A DNA stretch of 64,000 bases from Burkholderia sp. 9120 (GTDB lineage: Bacteria; Pseudomonadota; Gammaproteobacteria; Burkholderiales; Burkholderiaceae): positions 3,720,001 through 3,784,000 of the forward strand of contig NZ_JQNA01000002.1 of the NCBI RefSeq assembly GCF_000745015.1. Direction: 5' to 3'. Positions 26,271 through 35,593 of this stretch are shown piece after piece. The notes beneath the pieces are model-generated. The model did no database searches. It was not told where the DNA came from and saw only the letters and a list, made by a program, of their open reading frames with translations. Each line of letters starts with the position of its first letter. Position 1 is the stretch's first letter. Position numbers and translations under genes: made by a program.

Positions 26271-27188
26271 ATGAAACCAGAGTCTAGGCACGCTGGCGGC
26301 GGTGCGAAATCAGGCAAAAGGATGACAACGCAAGCATCGTCCGCGGGTTCGGTGAATGCGCTCGGTGAATGCAATGAGCCGCATCGATTTGCCGATTCGT
26401 GCTCACGCGGCGCCGACCCCCATTCGTACGATGGGTTCGAGCTGGCGAACCGGGAGCGCGCAATGCTGAATCTGATCCGCGACGAAGCCGCACCGACAGG
26501 CGCCTTTCTGCCCGCGCTGGATGCCGCCGTGAACGCGCTCGCGCAACTGGTGCGGCCCTCCGCGACGGTGTTTTACTGGGTCGGCGCGGACCATCAGCCG
26601 TCGGGCTTCGAACTCTTCGGGATGGCGGAGGCGATGCATCGAATGTATCTGCAGCGTTATTGCGCGCTCGATCCCATGCATCCCGCGCGCTTCGCAGGGC
26701 ATGCGGGCAGCGTGCTGACGCTGGCGGGCGCGTTGCCCGAACCGGCGCGTGGCGGTTCGGTGTACTGGCGGCGCTTTCTGAATCCGCATCAGGTGGTCGA
26801 CGTGATGGAAGTGCTGTTGCGCGATGGCGCGCGTCCGGCGGCGGCGTTTTCGCTGCTACGCATGGCGCCCGCCGACACCTTTTCCAACGACGACCAGCAA
26901 CGCGCGCAGGCCATACAGCCGCTGCTCGAAGCCGCGCTCGTGCCCGCGTTGCGCGATCAGCGGCCAATGCGTACGCACACGCGCGCCGACGCCGAGACGG
27001 CGCTTCGTCCGACCCTCACGCACCGCGAACAGCAGATCGCGCGGCTGGTGCGCAACGGGTTGTCGAACAAGGAAATCGCGCGCGATCTCGCGCTCGCGCA
27101 GCCGACCGTCAAGACCCACTTGCTGCGCATGTTCCGCAAGCTCGGCGTGTCGAGCCGCACGGAAATGATCGGCGCGCTGTTTCTGTGA
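26271..27188 (+). CDS. LuxR-family transcriptional regulator
   Basis: 305 residues. Strong ribosome binding site GAGGAGGTG seven bases before the ATG. The N-terminal region has no signature I can name (ERAMLNLIRDEA at about 63-75, then a globular part). The C-terminal GerE helix-turn-helix is clear: LTHREQQIARLVRNGLSNKEIARDL with QPTVKTHLLRMFRKLGV. Divergent from an SDR gene and followed after 13 bases by a small unknown gene that it probably forms an operon with. It may control the moaF/SDR/aldehyde dehydrogenase genes; this is inference. Confidence 0.85.
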   Translation: MKPESRHAGGGAKSGKRMTTQASSAGSVNALGECNEPHRFADSCSRGADPHSYDGFELANRERAMLNLIRDEAAPTGAFLPALDAAVNALAQLVRPSATVFYWVGADHQPSGFELFGMAEAMHRMYLQRYCALDPMHPARFAGHAGSVLTLAGALPEPARGGSVYWRRFLNPHQVVDVMEVLLRDGARPAAAFSLLRMAPADTFSNDDQQRAQAIQPLLEAALVPALRDQRPMRTHTRADAETALRPTLTHREQQIARLVRNGLSNKEIARDLALAQPTVKTHLLRMFRKLGVSSRTEMIGALFL

Positions 27189-27201
27189 GGAGGCCGGGTT
27201 C

Positions 27202-27669
27202 ATGATCGACAGCGAATTGCGACGCAGCTTGCGCGATGAACCGCGCGGGCCAGTCGGGACTTTTGAAAGCACGGAGAGCGCCGAGCCGATGCTGCTCTAC
27301 GCGGTCGCGGCACTCGCCGTGCAGCGCGCCAATGGCTCACCTGACGAGCGGTGGTTCCAGCGTCGCCCCTCAGCGCTAGCCGCCGTGATTTCACGCGAAG
27401 AGGACGTGTCGGACATTCTGCTGCGCCTGCCCGATAGCTGGAACATTGTCGACGGCGCGCGCTGCGTCGGCTTGCACGACGACGTCGACATTCTGGGTGG
27501 CGATCCGCGTTTCAACCGTGGCTTCGTGAAAGCGAACTGCGCGATTGTCGGCCATAGCGACGGCGTGCGCTTCGCGCTGCTGATGCAGATCAACGCGGCC
27601 GAAGCGGTGCTGTTGCCGGAGCGTCTGTTCGCGCGTCGCGACGCGTTCGAGGCCTGCCTGAAGGCATGA
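27202..27669 (+). CDS. Hypothetical protein (155 aa)
   Basis: Not recognised. GAGGAGG lies 8 bases before the ATG and the gene follows the LuxR-type regulator by 13 bases. No signal peptide or membrane helix. The central segment DILLRLPDSWNIVDGARCVGLHDDVDILGGDPRFNRGF is followed by a hydrophobic strand-rich end (RFALLMQINAAEAVLLPERLF). It looks like a compact cytosolic alpha/beta protein. Given the operon position it may be a partner of the regulator or a small enzyme accessory. Confidence 0.7.
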   Translation: MIDSELRRSLRDEPRGPVGTFESTESAEPMLLYAVAALAVQRANGSPDERWFQRRPSALAAVISREEDVSDILLRLPDSWNIVDGARCVGLHDDVDILGGDPRFNRGFVKANCAIVGHSDGVRFALLMQINAAEAVLLPERLFARRDAFEACLKA

Positions 27670-27688
27670 ATCCATGAACGCACGAACG
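27665..27688. repeat. 8-bp tandem repeat, 3 units
   Basis: CATGAATC, CATGAACG, CACGAACG directly over the stop of the 155-residue gene. Confidence 0.5.
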
Positions 27689-27842
27689 CAAGCCTCGCTA
27701 GATGTTTTCCCTGACCGCACGGACGGCCTGCCGATTTGCGCTAACGCTGCATGGGCGGGCCTGACTACATTGATCCCACAGCAACACAGTCACGCATTCA
27801 GGCAGTCACAGTCACGCGCAACACCAACAAGAGACCCAGGAT

Positions 27843-29342
27843 ATGAGTAACGATGCAACGGTGGTCGTCAGCGACGCGGTTCGCGCGTTCGTGCAACGCG
27901 ATTTCGGTTTGTTTATCGGCGGTACGCAGCAAGCGGCGCATTCGGACCGGCGTCTGGACGTGTTCAATCCGGCAACCGGCGAACGTCTCGCCACGGTCGC
28001 GGATGCGGACGCCAGCGACGTCGACCGCGCGGTCGTCAACGCACGCGCCGCATTCGACACCCGCGTGTGGAGCGGTCTGCGTCCCGCCGACCGCGAACGC
28101 ATTCTGCTGCGTCTGGCCGATCTGCTCGAAGCCAACGCCGAAGACCTCGCGCAACTCGAAACGCTGAATCAGGGCAAGTCGATCAACATTGCCCGCGCGG
28201 TGGAAGTCGGCGCGACGATCGAATATGTGCGCTACATGGCGGGCTGGGCGACCAAGATCACCGGCGAAACGCTCGACGTGTCGATTCCGTTTCCACCCGG
28301 CACGCGTTACACGGCCTATACGCGCAAGGAGCCGGTCGGCGTGGTGGCGGGCATCGTGCCGTGGAATTTCCCGCTGATGATCGCCGTCTGGAAGCTCGTG
28401 CCGGCGCTCGCGGCAGGGTGCACCGTCGTGATCAAACCGTCGCCGGAAACGCCATTGACCGCGCTGCGGCTGGCCGAACTGGCGCTCGAAGCGGGCGTGC
28501 CCGCGGGCGTCTTCAACGTCGTGACGGGCGGGCGCGAATGCGGCGCCGCGCTGGCTGCGCATCCGGGTATCAACAAGATTTCGTTCACCGGTTCCACGCC
28601 GACCGGCAAGCTGGTCGGCACGGCCGCGGTGCAGAACATGACGCGTTTTTCGCTGGAACTAGGCGGCAAGAATCCGGCGGTGATGCTGGCCGATATCGAT
28701 GTTGAACAGGCCGTTCAAGGCGCGCTCGCGGGCGGTTTCTTCAACCAGGGGCAGGTGTGCGCGGCGGCCTCGCGCATCTACGTGCATCGCAGCAAGTACC
28801 GGCAGGTGGCCGACGGTCTCGCCGCTGTCGCCAGTGCGATGACGCTCGGCGCCGGCCTCGACCCGAACGCGCAGATCAATCCGCTGGTGTCCGCGCAGCA
28901 TCGCGAGCGGGTGGAGCAGCACATCGCGCGGGCGCAGGCTGCCGGGCTGACGTTTCTCACGGGTGGCAAGCCGGTCGATCTGCCGGGCTATTACGTGCGC
29001 CCGGCGGTGATCGCCGACGTCCCGCACGACGCGGCGATTTTGCGCGACGAAGTGTTCGGTCCGGTGCTCGCGATCGTGCCGTTCGACGATCCGCTCGACG
29101 CGCTGCGCCTCGCCAACGACACGCCCTATGGTCTCGCCGCGAGCCTGTGGAGCAACGACCTCAAGACGGTGATGAACCTCGTGCCGCAAATGGATGCGGG
29201 CACCGTGTGGGTGAATTGCCATGTGCCGCTCGACCCGGCCATGCCGTTCGGCGGCTTCAAACAATCGGGCATGGGCCGCGAATTCGGCAAGTACGCGATT
29301 GAAGGCTTCACCGAAACCAAATCGGTGTGTATCGCGCATTGA
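27843..29342 (+). CDS. Aldehyde dehydrogenase (phenylacetaldehyde dehydrogenase-like)
   Basis: 499 residues, NAD-dependent aldehyde dehydrogenase. The oxyanion Asn is in VPWNFPL, the general base in LELGGKNPA, and the catalytic Cys in FNQGQVCAAASR. VFGPVLAIVPFDD and FGGFKQSGMGRE are also present. Overall pattern and length resemble the FeaB/StyD phenylacetaldehyde and betaine-aldehyde group. It precedes a class III aminotransferase by 56 bases on the same strand, so the pair can convert an amine to the acid through the aldehyde. I infer an aromatic or aminoalkyl aldehyde substrate; hpa genes 11 kb away would use 4-hydroxyphenylacetate after hydroxylation. Confidence 0.88.
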   Translation: MSNDATVVVSDAVRAFVQRDFGLFIGGTQQAAHSDRRLDVFNPATGERLATVADADASDVDRAVVNARAAFDTRVWSGLRPADRERILLRLADLLEANAEDLAQLETLNQGKSINIARAVEVGATIEYVRYMAGWATKITGETLDVSIPFPPGTRYTAYTRKEPVGVVAGIVPWNFPLMIAVWKLVPALAAGCTVVIKPSPETPLTALRLAELALEAGVPAGVFNVVTGGRECGAALAAHPGINKISFTGSTPTGKLVGTAAVQNMTRFSLELGGKNPAVMLADIDVEQAVQGALAGGFFNQGQVCAAASRIYVHRSKYRQVADGLAAVASAMTLGAGLDPNAQINPLVSAQHRERVEQHIARAQAAGLTFLTGGKPVDLPGYYVRPAVIADVPHDAAILRDEVFGPVLAIVPFDDPLDALRLANDTPYGLAASLWSNDLKTVMNLVPQMDAGTVWVNCHVPLDPAMPFGGFKQSGMGREFGKYAIEGFTETKSVCIAH

Positions 29343-29398
29343 GCGTCACACCAGCATCCGTACACGACAAGCAATCCGCACTTCATGGAGTAGGTCCT

Positions 29399-30739
29399 AT
29401 GAGCACCAACGAATCCGCCTTCTGGCATCCCATGCAGCATCCCGCTGAAATGCAGCAGCGCGAGCCGATCCGCATTGTGCGCGGCGACGGCTGTTATGTG
29501 TTCGACGATCGCGGCAACCGGCTCGTCGACGGCGTGGCGGGACTGTGGAACGTCAACGTCGGCCATAACCGGCGCGAAGTGAAAGACGCGATCGTGCGTC
29601 AACTGGACGAGCTCGAATACTTCCAGTTGTTCGACGGCATCTCGCATCCGCGCGCGGAAGAACTGTCGATGCGGCTGATCGACATGCTCGAACCGGAAGG
29701 CATGCGCCGCGTGATCTACAGCTCGGGTGGCTCGGACGCGGTCGAATCCGCGTTGAAGCTCGCGCGTCAATACTGGAAGCTGGAAGGCCAGGCGGATCGC
29801 ACCAAGTTTATTTCGCTGAAACAGGGTTATCACGGCACGCACTTCGGTGGCGCGTCGGTGAACGGCAATACCGTGTTTCGCCGCAACTACGAACCCAATC
29901 TGCCGGGCTGTTTTCATGTCGAAACGCCGTGGCTGTATCGCAATCCGTTCACGCAGGACCCGGCTGAACTCGGTCGTATTTGCGCCGAGATGCTGGAGCG
30001 CGAGATCGTTTTCCAAAGCCCCGACACAGTGGCGGCATTTATCGCTGAGCCGGTGCAGGGCGCGGGCGGCGTGATCGTGCCGCCGGAGAACTACTGGCCG
30101 CTGATTCGCGAAGTGTGCGACAAGTACGGCGTGCTGCTGATCGCCGACGAAATCGTCACGGGCTTTGGCCGCACCGGCAGTCTGTTCGGCAGTCGCGGCT
30201 GGGGCGTGAAACCCGACATCATGTGCTTCGCGAAGGGCATTTCGTCCGGCTACATTCCGCTCGGCGCGACCGCGTTCAACGAACGGATCGAGCAGGCCTT
30301 CATGCGTAACGCCACCTTCACCGGCGCGTTGATGCACGGCTACACCTACGCGGGTCATCCGGTGGCGTGCGCGGCGGCGCTGGCGAACCTGAAGATCGTC
30401 GAAGACGAGAATCTGCCGGCCAATGCCGCGCAACAGGGCGCGCATCTGATCGAAGCGCTGCGGCCGTTCGCGCAGCGTTACGAGGCGGTCGGCGACGTGC
30501 GCGGCAAGGGCCTGATGGTGGCGCTCGATCTGGTGAAGTCGAAAACGACCCGCGAGCCGATCGATCCGACCTCCGGCTATGCGAACGCGGTGGCCGAAGT
30601 GGCGCGCGCGCATGGCGCGCTGGTGCGGCCGGTCGGCACGAAAATCATCCTGTCGCCGCCGCTGGTCGTGCAGGCCGAACAACTCGACGCCTTGGTCGGC
30701 GCGCTGGCGGCAGGTTTCGATGAGGTGAAATTTGCATAA
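29399..30739 (+). CDS. Class III (omega) aminotransferase, PLP-dependent
   Basis: 446 residues from MSTNESAFWHPMQHP, with GGAG upstream. The fold-type I class III signature is LLIADEIVTGFGRTGSLFG followed by PDIMCFAKGISSGYIPLGA, in which Lys forms the Schiff base. YSSGGSDAVESALK, GYHGTHFGGAS and MHGYTYAGHPVACAAAL are also visible. Such enzymes transfer the terminal amino group of amines, diamines or omega-amino acids to pyruvate or 2-oxoglutarate. With the preceding aldehyde dehydrogenase it forms an amine-to-acid module. A putrescine or an arylethylamine substrate are both possible. Confidence 0.9.
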   Translation: MSTNESAFWHPMQHPAEMQQREPIRIVRGDGCYVFDDRGNRLVDGVAGLWNVNVGHNRREVKDAIVRQLDELEYFQLFDGISHPRAEELSMRLIDMLEPEGMRRVIYSSGGSDAVESALKLARQYWKLEGQADRTKFISLKQGYHGTHFGGASVNGNTVFRRNYEPNLPGCFHVETPWLYRNPFTQDPAELGRICAEMLEREIVFQSPDTVAAFIAEPVQGAGGVIVPPENYWPLIREVCDKYGVLLIADEIVTGFGRTGSLFGSRGWGVKPDIMCFAKGISSGYIPLGATAFNERIEQAFMRNATFTGALMHGYTYAGHPVACAAALANLKIVEDENLPANAAQQGAHLIEALRPFAQRYEAVGDVRGKGLMVALDLVKSKTTREPIDPTSGYANAVAEVARAHGALVRPVGTKIILSPPLVVQAEQLDALVGALAAGFDEVKFA

Positions 30740-31012
30740 TTGACTTGGTCAAGTGTTGGCGCGCGCTGCAGAATGCACAGGTGCATTCCGGGTTGGCGCA
30801 GCGCGCAACGAGAGGGAATCCGCGGCAACGTCCTCGCGGTGTGGTGTGTTCAACTCGCGCCGTATCGCCCAGCCTGGAATTACATTGCGCTTTCATTTGC
30901 AGCAGCGGCGCCGCATGTGGCGGCCGCCGTTTGCGTCCAGGCTGGCGTCCGCTATGACAGGCCGGGCCGTCATCGTATGAATGTAGCCTGTTCAGAGTAG
31001 GCGGGAGGGGAC

Positions 31013-31954
31013 ATGGACTTCCGGATCAGTACGCTGGCCGACGTGCACGATCATTCACTGGCCGTGAGCGGCTGGGAACAGGTCTACCGGCAGATGACGC
31101 CGGGCCGTTTCCAGAGCACGCTCGTGCAGGCGAGCTCGACTGATTTTCATTTTTTTCGCGAGACCACCAATCGCCGCGTGGCGCAGCATGGCGTGTCGCC
31201 GGCCGGTCTCGCTTCGATTGCCGTGCCGCTATATGCGCCGCTCGTCGGCACGTTCCAGGGGCAACGGGTGGATGGTTACGCGCTCCTGTTGCTGGGGGCG
31301 GGTGAAGAATTCCGCTTCTACACGCCGGAGTCGATGCACTACGCCGGCATCAGCGTGTGCGCCGACCTGATGGAAGAGTTGTTGAGCTTCGCGGTGGGCG
31401 AGCACGCGGGCCGGCAGGCGAGGCGTGGCGTGCTCGCGCTGTCCGACGCGCAGGGCGTGATGCTGCGCGAGCGGCTCGCCCCTTTCCTCGACGCCGCCGA
31501 AGGCAATCCCGCCGCATTCGCGCACCCGGGCGCCACCAAAGTTTTCCGCGACGAGATGGTGAGCGTGCTGATCGGTCTGATCGAAAGTGCCTCGCACACC
31601 CCGCCGCGCGACCTCACGCACACCACGTATAGCGATATTGTGCGGCGCTGCGAACGCATCCTGCAGGAGAACGCGGAGCAGCCCATCACGGTGCTCGATC
31701 TGTGCCGCGCGCTACGCTGTAGCCGCCGTACGTTACAAACCAGCTTTCAACGCGTGGCCAACGTCACGCCCGTCGAATATCTACGCTCGATCCGGTTGAA
31801 CGCGGTGCATCGGCTGCTGCGCACGACGAACGCCGAGCAGCTCCTGATCGGCGACGCCGCCTGTCGTTGGGGGTTTACTCATCTCGGCTATTTCGCCCGC
31901 GAATATCGCGACCTGTTCGGCGAACTGCCTTCGCAGACGCCGCGTTTGAGCTAG
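31013..31954 (+). CDS. AraC-family transcriptional regulator
   Basis: 313 residues with ribosome binding site GGGAGGGG just before the ATG. The N-terminal cupin-like sensor (GWEQVYRQMTPGRFQSTL, then VAQHGVSPAGL) is of the type found in EutR-like regulators. The C-terminal pair of helix-turn-helix motifs is ITVLDLCRALRCSRRTLQTSFQRV and IGDAACRWGFTHLGYFAREYRDLFGELPS. It lies between the aminotransferase and the APC permease, both on the same strand, and is the best candidate inducer-responsive activator of these genes. Confidence 0.9.
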   Translation: MDFRISTLADVHDHSLAVSGWEQVYRQMTPGRFQSTLVQASSTDFHFFRETTNRRVAQHGVSPAGLASIAVPLYAPLVGTFQGQRVDGYALLLLGAGEEFRFYTPESMHYAGISVCADLMEELLSFAVGEHAGRQARRGVLALSDAQGVMLRERLAPFLDAAEGNPAAFAHPGATKVFRDEMVSVLIGLIESASHTPPRDLTHTTYSDIVRRCERILQENAEQPITVLDLCRALRCSRRTLQTSFQRVANVTPVEYLRSIRLNAVHRLLRTTNAEQLLIGDAACRWGFTHLGYFAREYRDLFGELPSQTPRLS

Positions 31955-32262
31955 CGCGCTGCGCGTGTTCAGGGCCGCATGACGGCGCGGCCCTTGGCGC
32001 CCCATCGCGCCCGATCATTTCCGACGCTCTTCCGTTCACTGCCGTACCTCGCCCGCATGCGGGCGCGCCGGCGCGCGTCCCGTTCGATCTCTCACGTCCC
32101 GTTTCGATGCACAAGCCGACGTCTAGGCGTAAACCCAGATTCGCGCCGCGTTGCCGATTTGTGCTCCCGCTCGACATTATTGGCTTTCTACAGTGCATCA
32201 ACACTTGCACTGCGCACGACCTCTTCGCGATGCAGACGAAGGACCATTCTGGAGAAAGAAGC
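31955..32262 (+). other. 308-bp intergenic region
   Basis: Space between the AraC-type gene and the APC permease. Apart from the hairpin at 31971 it holds no gene I can support. The permease promoter and its AraC target site should be here. GGAGAAAGAA before 32263 is the permease ribosome binding site. Confidence 0.5.
31971..31994 (+). terminator. GC-rich hairpin after the AraC-type gene
   Basis: AGGGCCGC (31971-31978) pairs with GCGGCCCT (31987-31994), loop of 8 bases, 17 bases after the stop. It lacks a U-tract. Confidence 0.35.
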
Positions 32263-33711
32263 ATGAGCATCGTCGCTGAACCGGCACCGTCCACCGAATT
32301 GCGTAAGGGCGCGCTGGGACTGGGCTTCATCATTTTCTTCGTGATCTCGGCGGCCGGACCGCTGGTCGCGATCGCGGGCGGTTTTCCGATCGGCATCATG
32401 CTCGGCAACGGCGCGGGGACACCGGCGTTGCTGGTCGCGACGGTGGCGATTCTGCTGATGTTTTCCGCCGGCTACACGGCGATGTCGCGGCACGTGACCA
32501 ACGCGGGCGGCTTCTACGCGTTCACGGCGCGCGGCCTCGGCGGCACGGCGGGCGGGGCGGCCGCATTGATCGCGCTGCTTGGCTACAACACGATGCAGAT
32601 CGGGCTGTACGGCATGTTCGGCGCGGTCGCGTCGGGTTTCCTGAAGACCCACTTCAACCTCGATACCCCGTGGTGGATCTGCTCGCTCGCGGCGATGGCG
32701 AGCATCGGCGTGTTCGGCTACCGGCAGATCGATCTGTCCGCGAAGGTGCTCTCGCTGCTGGTGTTCGGCGAATACATCGTGGTGTTGATCCTCGATCTGG
32801 CGATTCTGAAGAGCGGCGGCGACAGCGGCATCAATGCGGCGTCGTTCGCGCCGCATACGTTCATGAGCGGCACGCCGGCGATCGGTTTCCTGTTCTGTTT
32901 CGCCAGTTTTATCGGCTTCGAAGCGACCACCATCTATAGCGAAGAGGCGAAAGACCCGCAACGCACCGTGCCGTTGGCGACCTACATTTCGGTGCTGCTG
33001 ATCGGCGTGTTCTATGCGTTCTCCGCGTGGTGCATGGTGATTGGCGCGGGCAGCGACAAGATCGTCAAGACGCTCACCGCGTTGAGCGACCCGACCACCT
33101 TCCTCTATTCGCTATCCGATCACTACGCCAGCAAGACCCTGACCGCGGCCATGAGCGTGCTCTTCATCACCAGTGTGTATGCGGGCTTGCTGGCGTTTCA
33201 CAACTCCGCCTCGCGCTACTTCTTTGCCACCGGCCGTGAAGGTTTGCTGCCGCAAGTGCTGGGCCGCACGCATCGCGTGCATTGCAGCCCGCACGTCGGC
33301 TCGCTGCTGCAGACGGCGCTTGCCGCCGTGGTCGTGCTGGTGTTCATCGTCGCGCATGCCGATCCGGTGCTGACGCTGTTCTCCTGGCTCACCAACGTGG
33401 CGACGCTTTGCATCATCGCGTTGATGGCGCTGTCGTCGGCGGCGGTGGTGGTGTTCTTCCGACGCCACCATCGTGGCGACGCCGGGGTCATGCGGGTGGG
33501 CGTGTTGCCGGTGCTGTCGGGCGTTGCTCTCGCGGTGGTGCTGGTGCTGGCGATCGTGAATTTTCCGCTGCTGACGGGGGCGGGCGTGGGCGTGTCCTAC
33601 GCCTTGACCGGCTTGCTGCCGCTGTTCGCCGTGGCCGGTGTGATCGCGGCGAGAACGCTCAAACGACGCGACCGTGCCGCGTTCGAGCGGCTGGGGCGAT
33701 CGAGGTTGTGA
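32263..33711 (+). CDS. APC-family amino acid/amine permease
   Basis: 482 residues, about 12 transmembrane helices, with the APC family start GLGFIIFFVISAAGPLVAIAGG and the loop FIGFEATTIYSEEAKDPQRTVP. The start is ATG 32263 with GGAGAAAG nine bases before; the frame is open upstream but not conserved. Inner-membrane uptake of an amino acid or amine. Downstream of the AraC regulator and near the aminotransferase and aldehyde dehydrogenase, so the likely cargo is their amine substrate. Confidence 0.9.
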   Translation: MSIVAEPAPSTELRKGALGLGFIIFFVISAAGPLVAIAGGFPIGIMLGNGAGTPALLVATVAILLMFSAGYTAMSRHVTNAGGFYAFTARGLGGTAGGAAALIALLGYNTMQIGLYGMFGAVASGFLKTHFNLDTPWWICSLAAMASIGVFGYRQIDLSAKVLSLLVFGEYIVVLILDLAILKSGGDSGINAASFAPHTFMSGTPAIGFLFCFASFIGFEATTIYSEEAKDPQRTVPLATYISVLLIGVFYAFSAWCMVIGAGSDKIVKTLTALSDPTTFLYSLSDHYASKTLTAAMSVLFITSVYAGLLAFHNSASRYFFATGREGLLPQVLGRTHRVHCSPHVGSLLQTALAAVVVLVFIVAHADPVLTLFSWLTNVATLCIIALMALSSAAVVVFFRRHHRGDAGVMRVGVLPVLSGVALAVVLVLAIVNFPLLTGAGVGVSYALTGLLPLFAVAGVIAARTLKRRDRAAFERLGRSRL

Positions 33712-33763
33712 GGCCGGTTTGTGGGCCTGGTTGTGAGCCTGGTTGTGAGCCTGGTCGTGAGCC
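33704..33763. repeat. Degenerate 12-bp tandem repeat, 5 units
   Basis: Units GGTTGTGAGGCC, GGTTTGTGGGCCT, GGTTGTGAGCCT, GGTTGTGAGCCT, GGTCGTGAGCC, beginning inside the last codons of the permease gene. Two central units are identical. Confidence 0.75.
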
Positions 33764-33848
33764 GGTTCGTCTCGGCGCCGCTTAGGAACAGGCCTTGATT
33801 TTCAGGTTACGAAGACATCGTGGGTAACGGATCAATGACGGAGAAGAA

Positions 33849-35582
33849 ATGAGCTTTCGCACTATCCTTGCAGCAACCTTTGTCGGCGGCGCGTGCACGG
33901 TTGTGATGCCGTTCGCGCACGCGGCGGACGCGGCCGCGGCGGCGGCGGCATCGACGCCCGCCGCGACACCCGCGGCGACACCTGTCGCGCGTCCCAACGT
34001 GCTGCTGATCCTCGCCGACGACGTCGGGCGTTCGGACCTCGGCGCATTCGGCAGCGAGATCGCCACGCCGAATCTCGATGCGCTGGCCGCGCACGGCCGG
34101 CTGCTCGACACGATGTACGTTGCGCCGACCTGTTCGCCCACCCGTTCGATGTTGCTCTCCGGCATGGACAATCACCTGGCCGGCGTCGGCAATATGGCGG
34201 AGATGATCACACCGCATCTGACGCCCGAAGAGATCAACCGTCCCGGCTACGAAGGCGGCCTGAATCAGCGGGTGGCGGCATTGCCGGAGATCATGAAAGA
34301 CGCCGGCTACTGGACGGTGATGGCCGGCAAGTGGCATCTGGGCGGCAGCGACGGCATGCGACCCGACCAGCGCGGCTTCGAACGCTCCTATGCGTTGATG
34401 AACGGCGGCGCGTCGCATTTCAAACAGAAGGTCATGACGATCGCCTCGGACGCGCCGGAGCCGACCTATCGCGAGAACGGCAAGAAGATCGATCTGCCGG
34501 CCGACTTCTATTCGTCGCGCAACTACACCGACAAGCTGATTGCCTACCTGCAGGACTCGCAGCGCGGCGGCAAGCCGTTCTTCGCGTATGCGGCCTACAC
34601 GGCGGCGCATCTGCCGCTGCAGGCGCCGGACGACGAGTTGCAGAAGGTGCGCGGCCAGTACGACGTGGGCTACGACGTGATCGCGCAACGCCGCATCGAC
34701 AAGATGAAGCGCCTCGGGCTGGTACCGAAGGACGCGCAACCCGCGCCGCTGCCTCAAGGCACGAAGCCGTGGAACGCCTTGAGCGCTGACGAAAAGGCGC
34801 GCTCGGCCCGCACCATGGAAGCCTACGCGGCGCTGGTGGGCGATCTCGACCGCAATGTCGGCCGGCTGATCGCCTATCTGAAAGCGAGCGGCCAGTATGA
34901 CAACACGCTGATCGTCTTTCTGTCGGACAACGGTCCGGAAGGCAATGCATGGGACCTCGACGACGGTAACGCGAAATGGATTACGCAGACTTTCGACAAT
35001 TCACTCGCCAATATTGGCCGCGCCAATTCGTTCGTGTTCGAGGGACCGGCCTGGGGACAGGTGAGCGCGCAACCATTCCGCCTCTTCAAGGCGTACACCA
35101 ATGAGGGGGGCATTCGCTCTCCCGCGTTCGTGTCGTTTCCGGGGCATGTTCAGGCCGGCAAGAGCGAGCAGGTGCTCACCGTCAAGGACCTGACGCCGAC
35201 CATTCTCGACTTCGCCGGTATCAAGCAGCCCGGTATTGAGTTCCACGGCCACACCGTCTTGCCGATGCAGGGCATGTCGATGAAACCGTATCTGACCGGC
35301 GAGCGCAAACGCGTGCACGTGGACGACTACGTGTACGGCATGGAACTGATGGGGCGTAACGCGCTGCGCAAGGGCAACTGGAAGCTCGTCTATTCCTACG
35401 ACAACGGCAAGGGGCACTGGCAGTTGTACGACCTCGCGCACGACCGTGGCGAGTTGCACGACCTGTCCGCGAAACGTCCCGAAGTTCTCGAGCAGATGCT
35501 GACCGAGTGGGCGCAGTACGTGCAGCAGAACAACGTCGTCGAGACCGGGCGCGATACGTCCTATCCGCGCGCGGACTACTGA
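33849..35582 (+). CDS. Exported sulfatase (formylglycine, Cys type)
   Basis: 577 residues. Signal peptide about 1-26 (AATFVGGACTVVMPFAHA before Ala) followed by an Ala/Pro/Thr linker. Sulfatase fold starts NVLLILADDVG with the metal Asp pair. The maturation motif CSPTR has Cys95, to be converted to formylglycine. MAGKWHLGG, SDNGPEG and KLVYSYDNG are typical. It would hydrolyse sulfate esters in the periplasm. The next gene encodes the formylglycine-generating enzyme, 11 bases downstream, and a porin follows, forming a three-gene uptake-and-desulfation operon. Aryl or alkyl sulfate preference cannot be read from the sequence. Confidence 0.93.
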   Translation: MSFRTILAATFVGGACTVVMPFAHAADAAAAAAASTPAATPAATPVARPNVLLILADDVGRSDLGAFGSEIATPNLDALAAHGRLLDTMYVAPTCSPTRSMLLSGMDNHLAGVGNMAEMITPHLTPEEINRPGYEGGLNQRVAALPEIMKDAGYWTVMAGKWHLGGSDGMRPDQRGFERSYALMNGGASHFKQKVMTIASDAPEPTYRENGKKIDLPADFYSSRNYTDKLIAYLQDSQRGGKPFFAYAAYTAAHLPLQAPDDELQKVRGQYDVGYDVIAQRRIDKMKRLGLVPKDAQPAPLPQGTKPWNALSADEKARSARTMEAYAALVGDLDRNVGRLIAYLKASGQYDNTLIVFLSDNGPEGNAWDLDDGNAKWITQTFDNSLANIGRANSFVFEGPAWGQVSAQPFRLFKAYTNEGGIRSPAFVSFPGHVQAGKSEQVLTVKDLTPTILDFAGIKQPGIEFHGHTVLPMQGMSMKPYLTGERKRVHVDDYVYGMELMGRNALRKGNWKLVYSYDNGKGHWQLYDLAHDRGELHDLSAKRPEVLEQMLTEWAQYVQQNNVVETGRDTSYPRADY

Positions 35583-35593
35583 GGAGCGTTGGC

